Shown here: piece after piece, positions 13,235 to 24,652 of the stretch | How positions within the stretch are numbered: the stretch's first letter is position 1 | How the letters are laid out: every line of letters begins with the position of its first letter | NCBI GenBank assembly: GCA_034670405.1 | Contig: JAXDDX010000300.1 | Span: 1 to 64,000 of the forward strand | Source: Hoplostethus atlanticus | Taxonomy: Eukaryota > Chordata > Actinopteri > Trachichthyiformes > Trachichthyidae | Direction of reading: 5' to 3' | Length of the DNA stretch: 64,000 nt | The notes under the pieces: generated by a model | What the model was told of the DNA's origin: nothing | Databases searched by the model: none | What the model saw: only the letters and a program-made list of their open reading frames with translations | Translations under genes and position numbers: made by a program

Positions 13235-13398
13235 GACATTATTCAGAGACAAACCAAGCTCTAGAGTGTGGCCCAGCTCAGAATTTGGGGGGCCTATGAA
13301 CTAAAATGCACAATAAGACATTATTCAGAGACAAACCAAGCTCTAGAGTGTGGCCCAGCTCAGAATTTGGGGGGCCTATGAACTAAAATGCACAATAT
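13235..13398. repeat. 82-bp perfect tandem duplication
   Basis: Two adjacent copies (13235-13316 and 13317-13398) begin GACATTATTCAGAGACAAAC and end in AATGCACAATA. They differ at most at the last base. The duplication lies in the endonuclease region of the decayed L2 and is much younger than that element, because the copies have not diverged. Confidence 0.95.
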
Positions 13399-14360
13399 CT
13401 GATATTTACCTTGTGTAAGGTAAGCCAGGATTTCAAGTAAAAGTCCCAAGAGTAATGCATGAGCATTTAAAGCTTCTCTATAAAATATAATTTCGCCTCA
13501 CTAACCCTAACCCTAACCCGTTAGTGTAGGCTGGGTAGGAGTAACCTGCGGGAGAAGTTTTTACAAGAGGTACAGTATCAATCTGCCTCAGTCATTATTC
13601 AGTTACTATATAGAAATTAAGGTCATCATGACAAATAAACGATTTGTTAGATAAAGACCTAAAATTAAGATGACAGTATCATTACAGAAGATTCATGTGG
13701 AGGTGCGAGATAGACAGCGAACAGAGATGGGGTTATTTTTGTTGACAAAATGGGTGGTAGACTTATAGGAAGTTAGAAGTCAGAAGACCGCCCATTGGTT
13801 TACTAGCAGCTAGGTGGCTAGTGCAATTTTCCATAGACACAAGTGTGATACGTCTTACATCAACTAAACAAAGCAAGAGATTTTGTTGAAAATCACCTGG
13901 CAGCACTATCTGTTATAAGATATGCATTTCTGTAAAATTGTGTACTTATAAGAAGGGGGCAGAAGTGACGTCAACTTCGACTCCCTGTAGCCCTTAGATC
14001 TAGTTCTAAATATAACAGGAATGCTGTTGTAAATAGAATGATCTATTGAATAGTTTAACTGAGAAAGTGGAAGGAAAGAACGATTTCCAGTATGTATGTC
14101 ACTAAGTAGGCAGGAGAGAGAACATATTGTCCGACAGTAGCAGTGAGCCAGTCCAATTGGGGTGAAGGCTGTCTCATTTCATTAGAGATGGCTTGCCACA
14201 AAGGGGAGTCCAGTGGCAGCACAGTGCCGATTTAGCCAGTCATGGAGAAAGAACAGCCGCGACCAGCACTCCATTCCGTTTCGGTGTGTGGGTGGAGGGG
14301 ACCAGAAATGACAATTTGCAGACTGGTGCAAGGAAAGAAATGATGTCCCTAAAATCCAGT

Positions 14361-15489
14361 TTCAGTTGTTTAGATTCATGATAGCAAATGTTGTCCAGAA
14401 AGCCCCGGGCAACTGGCCCCTTGAAAACCTAGAGTTTTCAGAGGCAGAGAGACTTGTACAATGTAACAATGTAATTCCAGAATGCCAAAGTTGTAGTCGG
14501 GTCAGGGGGTGGTGGGAGCCTGGCAGTGTTGACACATGCTGGGTGGAGGGAGAGGAGGAGATCAGGAGAGGTGGTTTGCTGAGGAGGGTCTGCCTCCTTG
14601 GAGTGGCTGTCGATGAGCGACACAGGTGGCAGGATGTTAGGGTTCCCCTGCGGCTATTTTGGCCCTGTCCTGGAGATTGCTGTTGAGGGCCCAAGGTAGC
14701 CTCCAGGAATTGGTGGTCTGAATGTGGGGGGCAATAGGGATAGTGGCCCGTCAGCTATTTCCCCTCGGCTTGCCTTTAGCCACCACCTCCGACCACAGGT
14801 TACATGACCCGGGAGTGGAGAAGCTGCCAGGGGTAATGCTGTTACAGCTGTATGGTTTGGTGAGGAATAATGGTCTGTACTGCTAGCTCGGAAAAGTGCC
14901 CATTAGTCAAGTATAGGCATGGTGGCACACTTCCCATACCCGAACCAGACACCCCCCCCCCCCCCCCCCCATACCCTACACAGGGTTTGTATCCGCCACG
15001 CACACACACGCACTCACTCACACACACTGTCTGGGTTGTTGTATCAGATAGAGAGGTTGCATCAGTATATTGATATTAAGTGAAGGCTAGGTTAATGCTA
15101 GGTTGATAGCAGGCGGTAGATGGCAAGGGTAAAGTGGAGTGGTGAGATGGTGGCATAGAGGGGGTGGTTCCAGGATGCTGGAATACACTGTTCCTTCTTG
15201 AGGTGCCATGGGCCCAACTCAACGAAACAAAAAAGACAAGGAAAGGTTTCTAACTGTAGAAAGTGTTCTTAAAGTAACTCATCGCCTTTGAGAATGTGGC
15301 ACTAACATGGCCCGATAGGGGTTAGGGTTAGCCGCACCCCTACTTCCAAGTTTTTTTGGACATATTTAGCCTGTACTATGTGAAAACCAACATGCTCCCT
15401 TTCTCTTGCTCTTGCTCACGCTCCTACGTTACAGGTTGGAGAATGTTTTCTGGCTTTTCATTGGTGAGCTAACATCTCTCTTTCTGCAG
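14361..15489. other. Unassigned DNA with poly-C tract
   Basis: Antiparallel open frames of about 110 codons (14362-14694) have no recognised domain. They may belong to the 5' part of the neighbouring minus-strand L2, or be chance. A run of 19 C lies at 14952-14970, followed by CA repeats at 14999-15028. Confidence 0.4.
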
Positions 15490-16019
15490 CATTCAGTGGA
15501 GGAGGCAGTCCATCTATTTCCAATGCAACTGATCTCAATGCATGTGAACACTGAAACACACACACATTGTCTAGGATCCTAACATTTCCCTGTCTTGCAT
15601 GTCTCACACACACTCTCTCTCACATTCAATGCAGAAAACGGACCAGACAGACCAGTTAGAGGCCAGAATGTGGATCGCAATGGATGTGAGTATATTCATT
15701 AAGAAAGACACGCAAAATTCCTTCCTAATTTCTCTCTCTTTCTCCATTCAACGATTTCAGTATGAGCACTGAAACACACAAATTGGTTGCCTCACTCACA
15801 CACCCCTCTCTGATTGGACAGACAGAAACCATTTCTCTCTGGCTCTGTCACTCTTAGCTGTCACCTGCAACATCCAAAAATCTGATGGAATGTTTCGTGG
15901 AGGTACAGTTACTATGCACCCAAATACTATTGAGTAATGATAGGTAATTCCTGGGATCATTTCCTCACCTTACATTTAGCTCATTCGTAGGTGGGAAGTC
16001 TAAGCGATCCAAGGGATGA
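15490..16019 (+). other. Candidate series of short splice-bracketed exons
   Basis: Four short frames are flanked by splice-like signals: 15490-15543 (54 nt), 15635-15685 (51 nt), 15858-15902 (45 nt) and a possible last segment from 15991 to a TGA at 16017-16019. Each internal one is preceded by a pyrimidine-rich tract plus AG and followed by GTGAAC, GTGAGT or GTACAG. All three lengths are multiples of three and open in phase 1-1, as in symmetric cassette exons. Read in that phase they give peptides such as SGGGSPSISNATDLN and CNIQKSDGMF. Joining the first directly to the second makes a stop codon, so they would be alternatives or chance. I recognise no protein family. Confidence 0.25.
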
Positions 16020-16534
16020 GGCGTAGGATGCCCTGGACCCGGCAAAAAAATATGACTGTGTGACATGTGGATTTAGCATTTTGCATGTGGATTTTTAAAC
16101 AAGTGGATGTTATTATTGACTTAATTAGAGATTCATATTACTTCCCGGCATCTTTCCTTAGATACTCAGTTGTATGCTATTTGCTATTTAATATTGTCAT
16201 TGGTTCCTAGTTCTGAAAAATAATTTTTACTACCTTTAAATACCACAAAACATGTGATATGTCCTTAATCTCATTCACACACTTTTTTTTCAGATGCTCA
16301 AAAACATCTGAAGGTCTCAAAGGGGCAGCTGGAGGCAGGCGACAAAAGCAGGATAACCTATTCAGAAAACAAATAAATGATCAATAGGGTTATGTGCCTC
16401 TTTTTCATTTCATTTGCATATTTTATTACTTTTCTTGTGATTAAATATCTTATAATCATGCATTATTCATATATTTAGTATATAGGAAAAAACATTAAAA
16501 TATTTTCAGTATATATATATAATAATATATTTTC

Positions 16535-16693
16535 TCAAAGATAATTTTTTGGGGCATTTTGTCTTTGTTTTGACAGTATAGTATAGAGAGACATGAAAGA
16601 TCAGGTAAGACATGCAACAAAGGCCAGATTCAAACCCAGGACGTCACGGTTATGTGGTATGCGCCTTAGACCACTGAGCCACCAGGACATCCC
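16535..16693 (-). mobile_element. tRNA-derived SINE with target duplication
   Basis: On the minus strand it starts with a tRNA-like head: box A-like TGGCTCAGTGG and box B-like GGGTTTGAATC. It then has the TTGCATGTCT and ACTGTCAAAACAAAGACAAA tail typical of a common fish SINE. The flanks ATAATAATATATTTTC (16519-16534) and ATAATAACATATTTTC (16694-16709) match at 15 of 16 positions, giving a clear target duplication made by LINE machinery. The copy is 159 bp and nearly complete. Confidence 0.85.
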
Positions 16694-16709
16694 ATAATAA
16701 CATATTTTC

Positions 16710-19337
16710 ATAATATAATTTAATATATACCTTGAGGGTATATACTTCTAAATATATTCATAACCTTAATATAAATAAATATATGTAATATAAAAAAATA
16801 AAAATGAAAATTCTCTATATATTTATTAAAAAGTATTTGTACATATATATTCCCATATATTTATTTAAAATGTATCCAAATATATTTCCGTATGGGTTAT
16901 TTTATCAGTCGCCTGGTAATTCTACCTAGCACTGTCAATAATATACGTCAACTAAATACAGATTTATCATTAATACTACCAGCGGGTAGAATTATTTAAT
17001 CTATTTGGCTCTATTTATGTATACTTGTATATGTATACTTGTAGATGTATACTTCTTTAAGTAACAAAACATTTCCAATTTATTAAATTACATATCTATA
17101 TTTATTATATAGGGCCAGGAGTCGTAGCTGTCTGTGGCAAAAGGTGCAGTGACAAAAAGACAGTCTGATGCCGAGGTAAAGACAGTGGTGCAGTTTTGCT
17201 TCCTTCAGTTGAGAACAATTTCCAAAATCAATCCGTTTTTATTTTGATTTATCATTTACTAATCTGTAGAAAGTCATTCATGCTAATGTGCGTCAATAAA
17301 AGTTCCTTTCACAACTCCACCTTCAATTACAGTGGGATTTTAAATCACATCACTGGTTACCTGTTTGGTTTAGAATTGAGTTTAAGATTTTACTTTTACA
17401 GCAGTGTTAGGCCTGGCTCTAAGCTATATTGCAGACTTTTAATTTTATGAGTTTGATGTTTGCTTTTATTTGATGAAGTAACAGGATCTCACAAAATCCG
17501 GGGAGAGAAGCCAGAGGAGGCTACCCAATTGAAGTACCATTGTGTATATATTACCCAAATAATTAGGGCGATCCTTTGAGGAGTCCTGATCACAGCACAT
17601 ATCTTTTTAATTACCCATCCTCAACCCGCCCCCTCTCTTTCTCGCTTTCATGCCTTGCCGCCTAACCTGTCATTGATTAGCTGAATGAGTCTTCCAAGAT
17701 AAAGGGAGATGGGGCAATAGCTACATTCTTGTTACCGGGTCTCAGGCCTTGTGGTGGGGTTGGGTTGGGGGAGGAATGGGGTGTGGGGGCGGGGCGGGGC
17801 GGGGCGGCACTTGTTGGGGAATATATATCCATCACCCAGGAGCCCGGCTCTGGAAGCCAGCACTGAGAAGTCATCCAGGCCATTCAAACAGCACAAAACC
17901 GTAATTATGCAAGGCAAAAGCAAAGCATTTGAAAAACATTTCTCACATTTCAGCGTTGCTCCTTGTTCGCATGATAAACCGGAACGTTTTTTTGTTTGTT
18001 GTTGTGTTGTAACCCTCCCGACTCCCACCTCTCAGCATCACCTGGTCACCTTGCAGCATCTCATTAATTAGAACAGTCTCGTTAGCTATAGCTTCCCCTC
18101 TTTAATTAAGAATCGTTTTCACCCTCTTTTCATTGAGAGAAAAAAAAGACTGTTGCTTTTCTTTTCTTTTTTTTGTGTGTGTGTGTGTGTGTTTTTTTAA
18201 GATTTTCTTTGAATGGTCAGATAATGCTGGCGGCTGAAGGGGGGGGGGGGGGGGGGGGTTAGAGGCAAGGCAGAGGAGCGGGAGGTAAGAGAGGGGGAGG
18301 CTGGGTAATGAAAAGATCCACATTCACCAAGGACCTAGGAGACACCTGATGAATTAGCTTGTTAAGAGGAAAAAGCTCACTACAGTATGTGATGTATTTC
18401 TCCCATTCATCCACCGCAACGCAGGTGCAAAACAGACAGCGCACAAATGGGAATCAATCAAATCACGCTAGCTGGTGCTTGTATTGGTACAGAAACACTG
18501 ACGGCCACTCGGCAGGGGGGTTGATCAATTCGTTTTTTTTGAGTTGCGCGGATTCAATTTGGTGGGTTGCCCCATGTGCATAAACACACACATGCAGAAG
18601 TGCAGGCAGACAGAAATCAAATGTTGTGCAGGGCTAAGAGGGTCTCACAGACATCCATCCCAAGGCCAACGTCTTGTTTTCTGTGAATGAGAGAGTGGGG
18701 ACAATGTAGGGCTCTGTGAATAAAGTGTGTGTGTGTGTTTGTGTGTGCATGTCCATGTACACACCTTACAACATTACAGGGGATGATGACTTAGTGCTGC
18801 GAACACAGGAAGAGAGAGAGCAGGTTTGATCCCGTGGTGGCTGGGGGAGAAAGAGGAAGCGTTAAGAGGTACAGGGGGAGAAGAAAGACAGAAACAAAGA
18901 GAGACAGACACGAGGGGGATACGGGAGAGAGAAATGGGCGATGGATGGATGGATGATGGACGGATGGAGGGAGACTATACAAAGGGTTGGACAGGGCTTC
19001 TTTCTGTCAGTCTCCAAGCAACTCACAATAGAAGGTCAGAACAGGGAGAGATGAGGGAGACGACAATACAGAAATACAGAATACACCTTTATTCAACTGC
19101 AGACAGACAGGCAAGCCGGGCAGACACACAGGCATGCACAACAAATACGCACACACACACACACACACACAAAGTGGACTATTAGACAGAGCCACACCAC
19201 CACAAGGAAAGCCTAGCATTAAGCAATACATTTATTAAAACATCTCAGAAAACTGTCACTGGGTCTCTCCTGTCCAGTAATAACCATTCAGATTTTTTGT
19301 CTTTTTTTATTTAGTGCCCATCTTTAATGCTCAGCGC
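16710..19337. other. Unassigned DNA, possibly holding conserved noncoding sequence
   Basis: No coding gene recognised. 16710-17110 is very AT-rich. 17560-18120 has mixed composition with TAATTA/TTAATTAA-type homeodomain sites, a GC-box run at 17786-17808 and a TATA-like stretch at 17819-17828. A (GT)n lies at 18174-18191, a run of about 20 G at 18239-18258, a (GT)n at 18722-18748 and a (CA)n at 19149-19172. Confidence 0.4.
17786..17828 (+). promoter_or_regulatory. GC-box array with TATA-like sequence
   Basis: Tandem GGGGC units (17786-17808) form overlapping Sp1/KLF-type GC boxes and satisfy a G-quadruplex pattern. About 12-20 bp downstream is GGAATATATATCC, a TATA-like palindromic stretch. 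The arrangement could be a core promoter reading to the right, but no first exon is recognisable downstream. Confidence 0.25.
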
Positions 19338-19640
19338 TCATTGCTGTGGTGTTTCTGCACTGCACTTCCCAGAGATCACCTGTCAATCAAACAGTGTTGC
19401 CAGCACTGTGACGTCATTTTCCTTGGATTTTTCTGTTGATATAGTTTGGGTTTCTGCAGGTGGCGCTCTTTTCTACGACCTACAGTGTGTGAAACCAAGT
19501 GTCTACAACAGCAAATGTAAACGTTTTCATGGACTGGCTATAGGTTGAATCGCTCTTGCGTTGTATCAATCAGATAGAGTGACATTTCTTATAGGAACAT
19601 GTCACAGTTTATTATTTTCAAATCAGTTCAAAAGCTATAG
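19338..19640 (+). repeat. Unnamed dispersed repeat, copy 2
   Basis: This is the second copy of the repeat at 8611-9010, in the same orientation. The best-preserved part is 19341-19475; later parts align only in pieces. No terminal repeats are visible. Confidence 0.7.
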
Positions 19641-20924
19641 GCATTGAGGGGATGAAGAAGGGCTTTCCACAAAGTCATTGCACAAGTCAACATAGACTTA
19701 ACTCATCATTTCAAACATTTCAAAACAGATTTCTATCATATTTTATGAATTTCTATTATAAAAGTTTTTAGCATCCAACATGGAACTATCCTATAAATGC
19801 CACTGAAATCGAATTTAAACTTCTCATTCAGCGAACGGTACAGTAGTTTACACTGCTTTAGACCAGTGACTAATCTGAATTACCAAGGTGAAATACCAAC
19901 CACTCACATGTCACTCTCATTGTAATGTCGACTATAGGACTGACTGCTCCCAATTGAGCCGTGAATCCATACGGCAAAAATCCCTAGTCACTTCCAAAGA
20001 ATATATCACAGTAATTGTCATTTCAAGTCACTGTCAACTTAAAAAGGAGACTTTTATAATAAACATGTTAACAGATTGACATGATGGAGTATGGTGCCAT
20101 TTCATTTATTTCCCTGCAGCTTCAGTTTTCTCTATGAAATAAAGTACCCTGACCCCAACCCTTGAAAGAGATACGGATATCTGTCTAGATACTTTATTTT
20201 AATTTTATTTTTATCATCATGAAACAATTGATCTCTTCATCTTCTCGCTCTTCGTCAAATAGCAGGCAATAGCCTATACTGTAGCAGACAATGCTGACGC
20301 AATTCAAATAGGCTACTGATCTGTGTTTCAGATTGAGATTTTACATTATGAACAAAGGGAAGTATTGAAGAAAAAAATAAATACTGCTAAGCAACCTAAA
20401 ATGTGCGAAAACCTCTGCCAAAATAGAAAAAATTGCCTTATATGGTAATAATGTGGTGATAAATGTTATGGTAATAAATGACCGCAAGGGTGGAAGGTAT
20501 AACTGTTCAGAAATCTTTAGTTTTTTGAATTAGAACCTGCAAACCTTGTAAAAATAAAAGTAACACATATTTAGGAAAAGTCATGGACTGGGGGCTCATA
20601 CTCTTTATTTGAAGAGAGATATTTGCAACAGAGAGATATTTCCAAACGGTCTGTGAGACCGTCTTGGCGGTTCTAGTGTTAAGCTCTAAAAGAGAGGGAA
20701 ATATTGATTAGGGTTTGACCCATAATAGGCCCTAGTCAACTAGATTGTAGTTGCTGATAGCTGATATTTTGTGCATTGGCAAAATGATCAAATTTAAAGC
20801 TATTGAATATTGATTCAGTGTCCTCCGTGTTGCCCATGGAATTTTATTCTTGTCAGGGTGGAAAAGCCTCTGAAACATTTAGATCACCATGGGTCACTAA
20901 ACTAAAACTCTACTACTACTGCTG

Positions 20925-20963
<39 letters not shown>

Positions 20964-21660
20964 ATAATAATAATAATAATAACTCACATATTGTATGGAA
21001 TTAGTCTCATTAGAATCAATTCAGATTAAGGGCTTCGCATAGACAGCCAGTGTAGTATTGATCAATTATAACTAACTATCTACTATCTATCTACTACTAA
21101 CTATCATATTAGAAGCAGATAACACTAACTGGACCATATCTGATTCTTAATAAAAGGGCAAAATCGACCTGATAAATTGGTCTAACCCAAATAATTATTT
21201 GAGAGTAAAACTGAAATATTATTTTTCTGGCCTCACTTGTCCCCTGGGGCCTCATAGAATTTATTTTCTGACTGTGGAAACCGTCAGAAAGTCTTCAGTA
21301 GGCAGGCAAGCTGGTGGTTCTCAGACGTTTATTCACTGCAACTCAAAGAGGAGGCTTCTCCTGCCTAAGTGGCAACCAGTCTCCTCTCCACTTCTCAGGT
21401 GCTGGAAGAAAACATGGTTGTTTGCTCAAGGACAAATAACATGAAATTGTACTTATTTTTTTCCCCTCAGTGAATGAGTTGTGTAAAAAGGGAATCATTT
21501 CTATAGGATGGGTTTTGAAAAAGTTGCATTTTTTTTACTTTCTTATCACCAGATGGTCGGTTCAATATCCATTAGCAGGGCAGGCTGAAATGCATTTTTC
21601 ATGCGTTAAGTGGCATTAAGAAATGGAAACAACTTGTTCAAGGTTCAAGGGAGAAGGTTT
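19641..21660. other. Unassigned DNA with trinucleotide repeat
   Basis: No gene recognised. A (CTA)n tract running into (TAA)n occupies about 20917-20980. Confidence 0.4.
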
Positions 21661-22091
21661 TACAAAAGGATTGTCCACCATTGATGTGTTAGCCTGACAA
21701 ACAACAGGAGCCTGTGAACAGGACTCACAGTGTCCTCGGACTGAATATTCCTCTAAGTGAATACTCTTTCATTCTTTCACTCTTACATTCATACCATCAG
21801 GACACTATGTAGAAGAGGAAGAAATGTCAGAACAACCCTATGATCTGTTTTGCTGTGGATCTTCTTTAAATCAATACAGTGAGTTTTTGGTAGATTGTCT
21901 CATTGTTCAACTTCACTTAGCTGTTAAAAATCATCCCTTTGTTCCTGGTAAATCATGCTAACACTTGCATTATCTTGAGTGATAGTTGGCTCCATGCTAC
22001 CACTTTAGCATATATTATGTTGAGTGATAGTTGGCTCCATGCGAAGACTTTAGCATACGTTATGTTATGCCCCTGTGGTCTGGAGGCATAA
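21661..22091 (-). repeat. Left half of a duplicated segment (Gypsy B flank and LTR end)
   Basis: This stretch matches 45984-46282 in the same orientation, apart from about 130 bp present only here. It includes a 45-bp unit beginning TTGAGTGATAGTTGGCTCCA, present twice at about 21974-22062, and finishes in the TGTTATGC-type LTR end of the minus-strand Gypsy B. The match resumes at 44509, beyond Gypsy A, so Gypsy A interrupts one copy of a duplicated segment. Confidence 0.8.
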
Positions 22092-22665
22092 TGTAGCCAA
22101 GCTAATTTCGTTATTTTCTTTTATTTCTTTATTTTCCCTGAAACCCCTATCTTTCATTGTGGTAAACTTCCCCAAAATTAGTTCCCACCTGTAAATAGGT
22201 TCCCACCCTATGGGTTTTCTATGGCATACCTTTTTGTTCCCCTGGGGTGTCATCTTAATGTTGCACCGCTAAGCCCCGCTTCAGTGAGCATATGTGCTCA
22301 GAATTGGTGAGTCATGTTTTCAAATGCTCTCTCCTTTATTTTATAGACTTCCTTCGTTCTTTGCTTAAAGTTATAATACCGTGATACATACTGTGATGCA
22401 ACGTACCAGGAATGGGCACTAATATTAGTACACTAGGTATTTTAGCTTTGTACTGCCTACAACGGTATGTTGCTTTATAGACTGTGTTTCATGTGAGTTT
22501 CATTGAATGGTGGAGAGATGCAGATGACTCGTGTATGATGCCTGTGTTCTCTTTTTTTTGTGAAGGTATGTCTGTTTGAAGTATTTACCATAGCCATGTT
22601 CTTGATACTTTTTGAATTATACGTTTTGAGAAGGAAATGGATCGATGTGGGTAAAATAATCTAAT

Positions 22666-23508
22666 CAGAAATATCAGGGGGGGGAGTCCATGTTAGCGGG
22701 GGACCTGGGCCTTGTTGATTAGGCCGGTAGCAGAAGGAAAGAAGCTGTTCTTGTGGCGTGAGGTTTTGGTCTTAATGGACCGCAGCATCCTACCAGAGGG
22801 GAGTGACTCAAAGAGTTTGTGTCCGCAGTGGGAGGGGTCGGCTACAATCCTACCTGCACGCCTCAGAGTCCGAGAGGCGTACAGATCCTGGCGAGATGGC
22901 AGATTGCAGCCAATCACTTCTCAGCAGAGCGAATGACACGCTGCAGTCTGCCCTTATCCTTGGCAGTGGCAGCAGCGTACCAGATGGTGATGGAGGAGGT
23001 GAGGATAGACTCAATGATGGCGGTGTAGAAATGCACCATCATCGACTTTGGCAGGTTTAACTTCCTCAGCTGCTGCAGGAAGTACAACCTCTGCTGTGCT
23101 TTTTTGGTGATGGAGCTGATGTTCAGCTCCCACCTGAGGTCCTGGGTGATGATGGTACCCAGGAAGCGGAAGGACTCCACAGTTTTGACTGGGGAGTCAC
23201 ACAGGGTGATGGGGGCGGGTGGGGCTGGGTTCTTCCTATAATCCACCACTATCTCCACTGTCTTTAGAGCATTGAGCTCCAAGTTGTTCTGACTGCACCA
23301 GGTCACCAGATGGCCAATCTCCCACCTGTAGGCTGACTCATCCTCACCAGAGCCCAATGATTGTGGTGTTGTCCGCGAACTTCAGGAGCTTGACAGACTG
23401 ATGACTGGAGGTGCAGTTGTACAGGGAGAAGAGTAGAGGGGAAAGAACGCAGCCTTGAGGGGAACCCATGCTGATGATCCGGGAGTTGGAGATGTGCTTC
23501 TGATTGAG
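22666..23508 (-). pseudogene. Rex1-like LINE reverse transcriptase fragment
   Basis: Read on the minus strand it encodes the C-terminal half of a non-LTR reverse transcriptase. Near 23450 it has [16 protein letters not shown], then KFADNTTIIG in place of the usual FADD active site (second Asp is Asn), and later ESFRFLGTIITQDLRW and the conserved tail with LQRVIRSAEK, SRTLRRAGRI and HKNSFFPSATGLIN. It is 5'-truncated. CTAAT at 22661-22665 and 23509-23513 is the target duplication, and the 3' LTR shows the uninterrupted sequence. A stop and a frame change near 23340 confirm that it is dead. Confidence 0.85.
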
Positions 23509-23631
23509 CTAATGATTGACTTTGTATGGTAAATGTATTATTTTACATGGTTTTCACTGCATTTTATACTGTTTTACTATATTTTAGATACTGTATCTGT
23601 GCACTTTATACCTCCACACTGTGGTCTGTAT

Positions 23632-24451
23632 TGTCAAGAGTATTCAAGTATTCAGTATTCAAACAGGTTTATTGAGGTGTGTGGCAACTTGCCACCGTAC
23701 CGGGGTTCGTGACAGACAGAGACACGTAAGCGTGAGGAGAGTCAAGAGCCTGCCAGGCTTCCAGGGGCATCCCGCCCCAAACCTGACTGTCACCAGCTCT
23801 TGCAGGCGGCTCCCTCACACATCCACACACAGGTTAAAAAGGCCCGGCTGCACTCAGCCTTAATTGGCCGCAGCCGCTGAGTCCAGCCTAAGCCTACCAC
23901 CCTCCCTCCCCCCAGTCCGCCACAAGGTGATAACAGGAGATGGGAGGAATAGGTAAGGCTGGATATGGCCGGGGAAGTGGAGATGGCGAGGCGGCGTGAT
24001 GACGGGGGAAAGCGGAGATGGGTGAAGAGCAGGCAGGTTAGCAGGCAGGTTAGCAGGCAGGTGACAGGCAGGCAAGCAGGCTGGGTTCCTGGAGTTCGAG
24101 AGACAGAGCAGGTATTAACAGGAGCAAACATGGGGAAACAAGCATAGGCAATATTTAATACGAACGAAGGCTGGCGCGTAGCTACCACTGAAGCAGAGCA
24201 AACAATCTGGCGATGAGTGGGAGGAAAGCCAGGGTTGATATACAGGGGAGATGATGATTTGATGGAAGCCAGGTGTGTGTGGTTGAGGAGCTGATGAGCA
24301 GGTAACCAGGAGGAGTGTAGGACCCTGGAACAGGAACACCCATACACGCCCACACACACAAACACAGAGAGAGACAAAACCAGGGGCATGGAACACAGGA
24401 GGAATGGGAAACACAGGAAACATAAGGGAAGACAGAGGCACGGCCGTGACA
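23632..24451 (-). mobile_element. Solo LTR (TGTCACGGCCGTG type)
   Basis: On the minus strand it runs from TGTCACGGCCGTGCC (24451) to a terminal CTTGACA (23632), with TG...CA ends. The flanks TGTAT and TGAAT (23627-23631, 24452-24456) agree at 4 of 5 positions, and the 3' LTR of Gypsy A shows the undisturbed site. No coding sequence lies inside, so it is a solo LTR of another retroelement. It is split by a second solo LTR at 23680-23924. It contains three copies of GCAGGCAGGTTA-like sequence near 24030-24065. Confidence 0.75.
23680..23924 (-). mobile_element. Nested solo LTR, related to 25430-26029
   Basis: It begins TGTGGCAAC and ends CGCCACA, with a perfect 5-bp duplication AGGTG at 23675-23679 and 23925-23929. 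On the minus strand it matches both ends of the 600-bp LTR at 25430-26029 (for example AATTAAGGCTGAGTGCAGCC) but lacks the middle, leaving 245 bp. It sits in a solo LTR within the 5' LTR of Gypsy A, within Gypsy B material: four layers. Confidence 0.9.
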
Positions 24452-24652
24452 TGAATGTGTGATATAAGGATGCACTTGAGAGTGAGCATATATGCTTGGA
24501 ATTGAATGGTGGAGAGATGCAGATTATTCATGTATGACGCCTGTGTTCTCTTTTTTTTGTAAAGAATAAAAATCCCACAGATCCTCAATTCTCATTCACT
24601 AGCAAGACAACACAACGCAGAATAGTGGAAGCAGAAATCCGTTGGCTACAAC

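Larger units (their letters stand above)
10660..14360 (-). pseudogene. L2-type LINE ORF2 remnant, split by a hAT
   Basis: This is a decayed non-LTR retrotransposon read right to left. About 13400-13690 encodes endonuclease-like residues including a TETWL-like region, and about 13200-13290 holds a VTDHK-like segment (family SDHK). RT remnants follow: minus 12699-12472 reads AIVQPLLKKPSLDPTLLKNF, typical of L2/CR1 reverse transcriptase, and 12157-12200 plus 10853-10745 carry the later region, with QNWMSV and NLGVIFDNKLTL. The hAT at 10862-12148 separates the last two parts. Frameshifts and stops are frequent, so it is not functional. The 5' limit is unclear: open frames up to 14694 could be leader or unrelated. 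Confidence 0.8.
22092..24650 (+). repeat. 5' LTR of Gypsy A (with insertions)
   Basis: It begins TGTAGCC and ends GGCTACA just before the primer-binding site. Removing the Rex1 insertion (22666-23508) and the solo LTR (23632-24451) leaves about 0.89 kb. An AATAAA at 24565-24570 is the likely polyadenylation signal. A block starting GAATGGTGGAGAGATGCAG occurs twice, at about 22506 and 24504, so the LTR has an internal direct repeat. It differs from the 3' LTR at a few percent of positions by eye, and lacks about 110 bp present there (about 43803-43920). Confidence 0.85.

Noticed and set aside
13500..13520. Telomere-like CCCTAA repeats
   Set aside because: Only about three units, within a decayed LINE endonuclease region; far too short for an interstitial telomere array. 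A similar two-unit GGGTTA at about 15318 is also too short.
14362..14694. Two overlapping antiparallel frames of 106-110 codons
   Set aside because: No recognised motif, and next to a minus-strand L2; not enough to call a gene.
23790..24588. Minus-strand open frame of 220 codons
   Set aside because: It crosses the boundaries of two nested solo LTRs, so it cannot be an ancient gene; no domain recognised.
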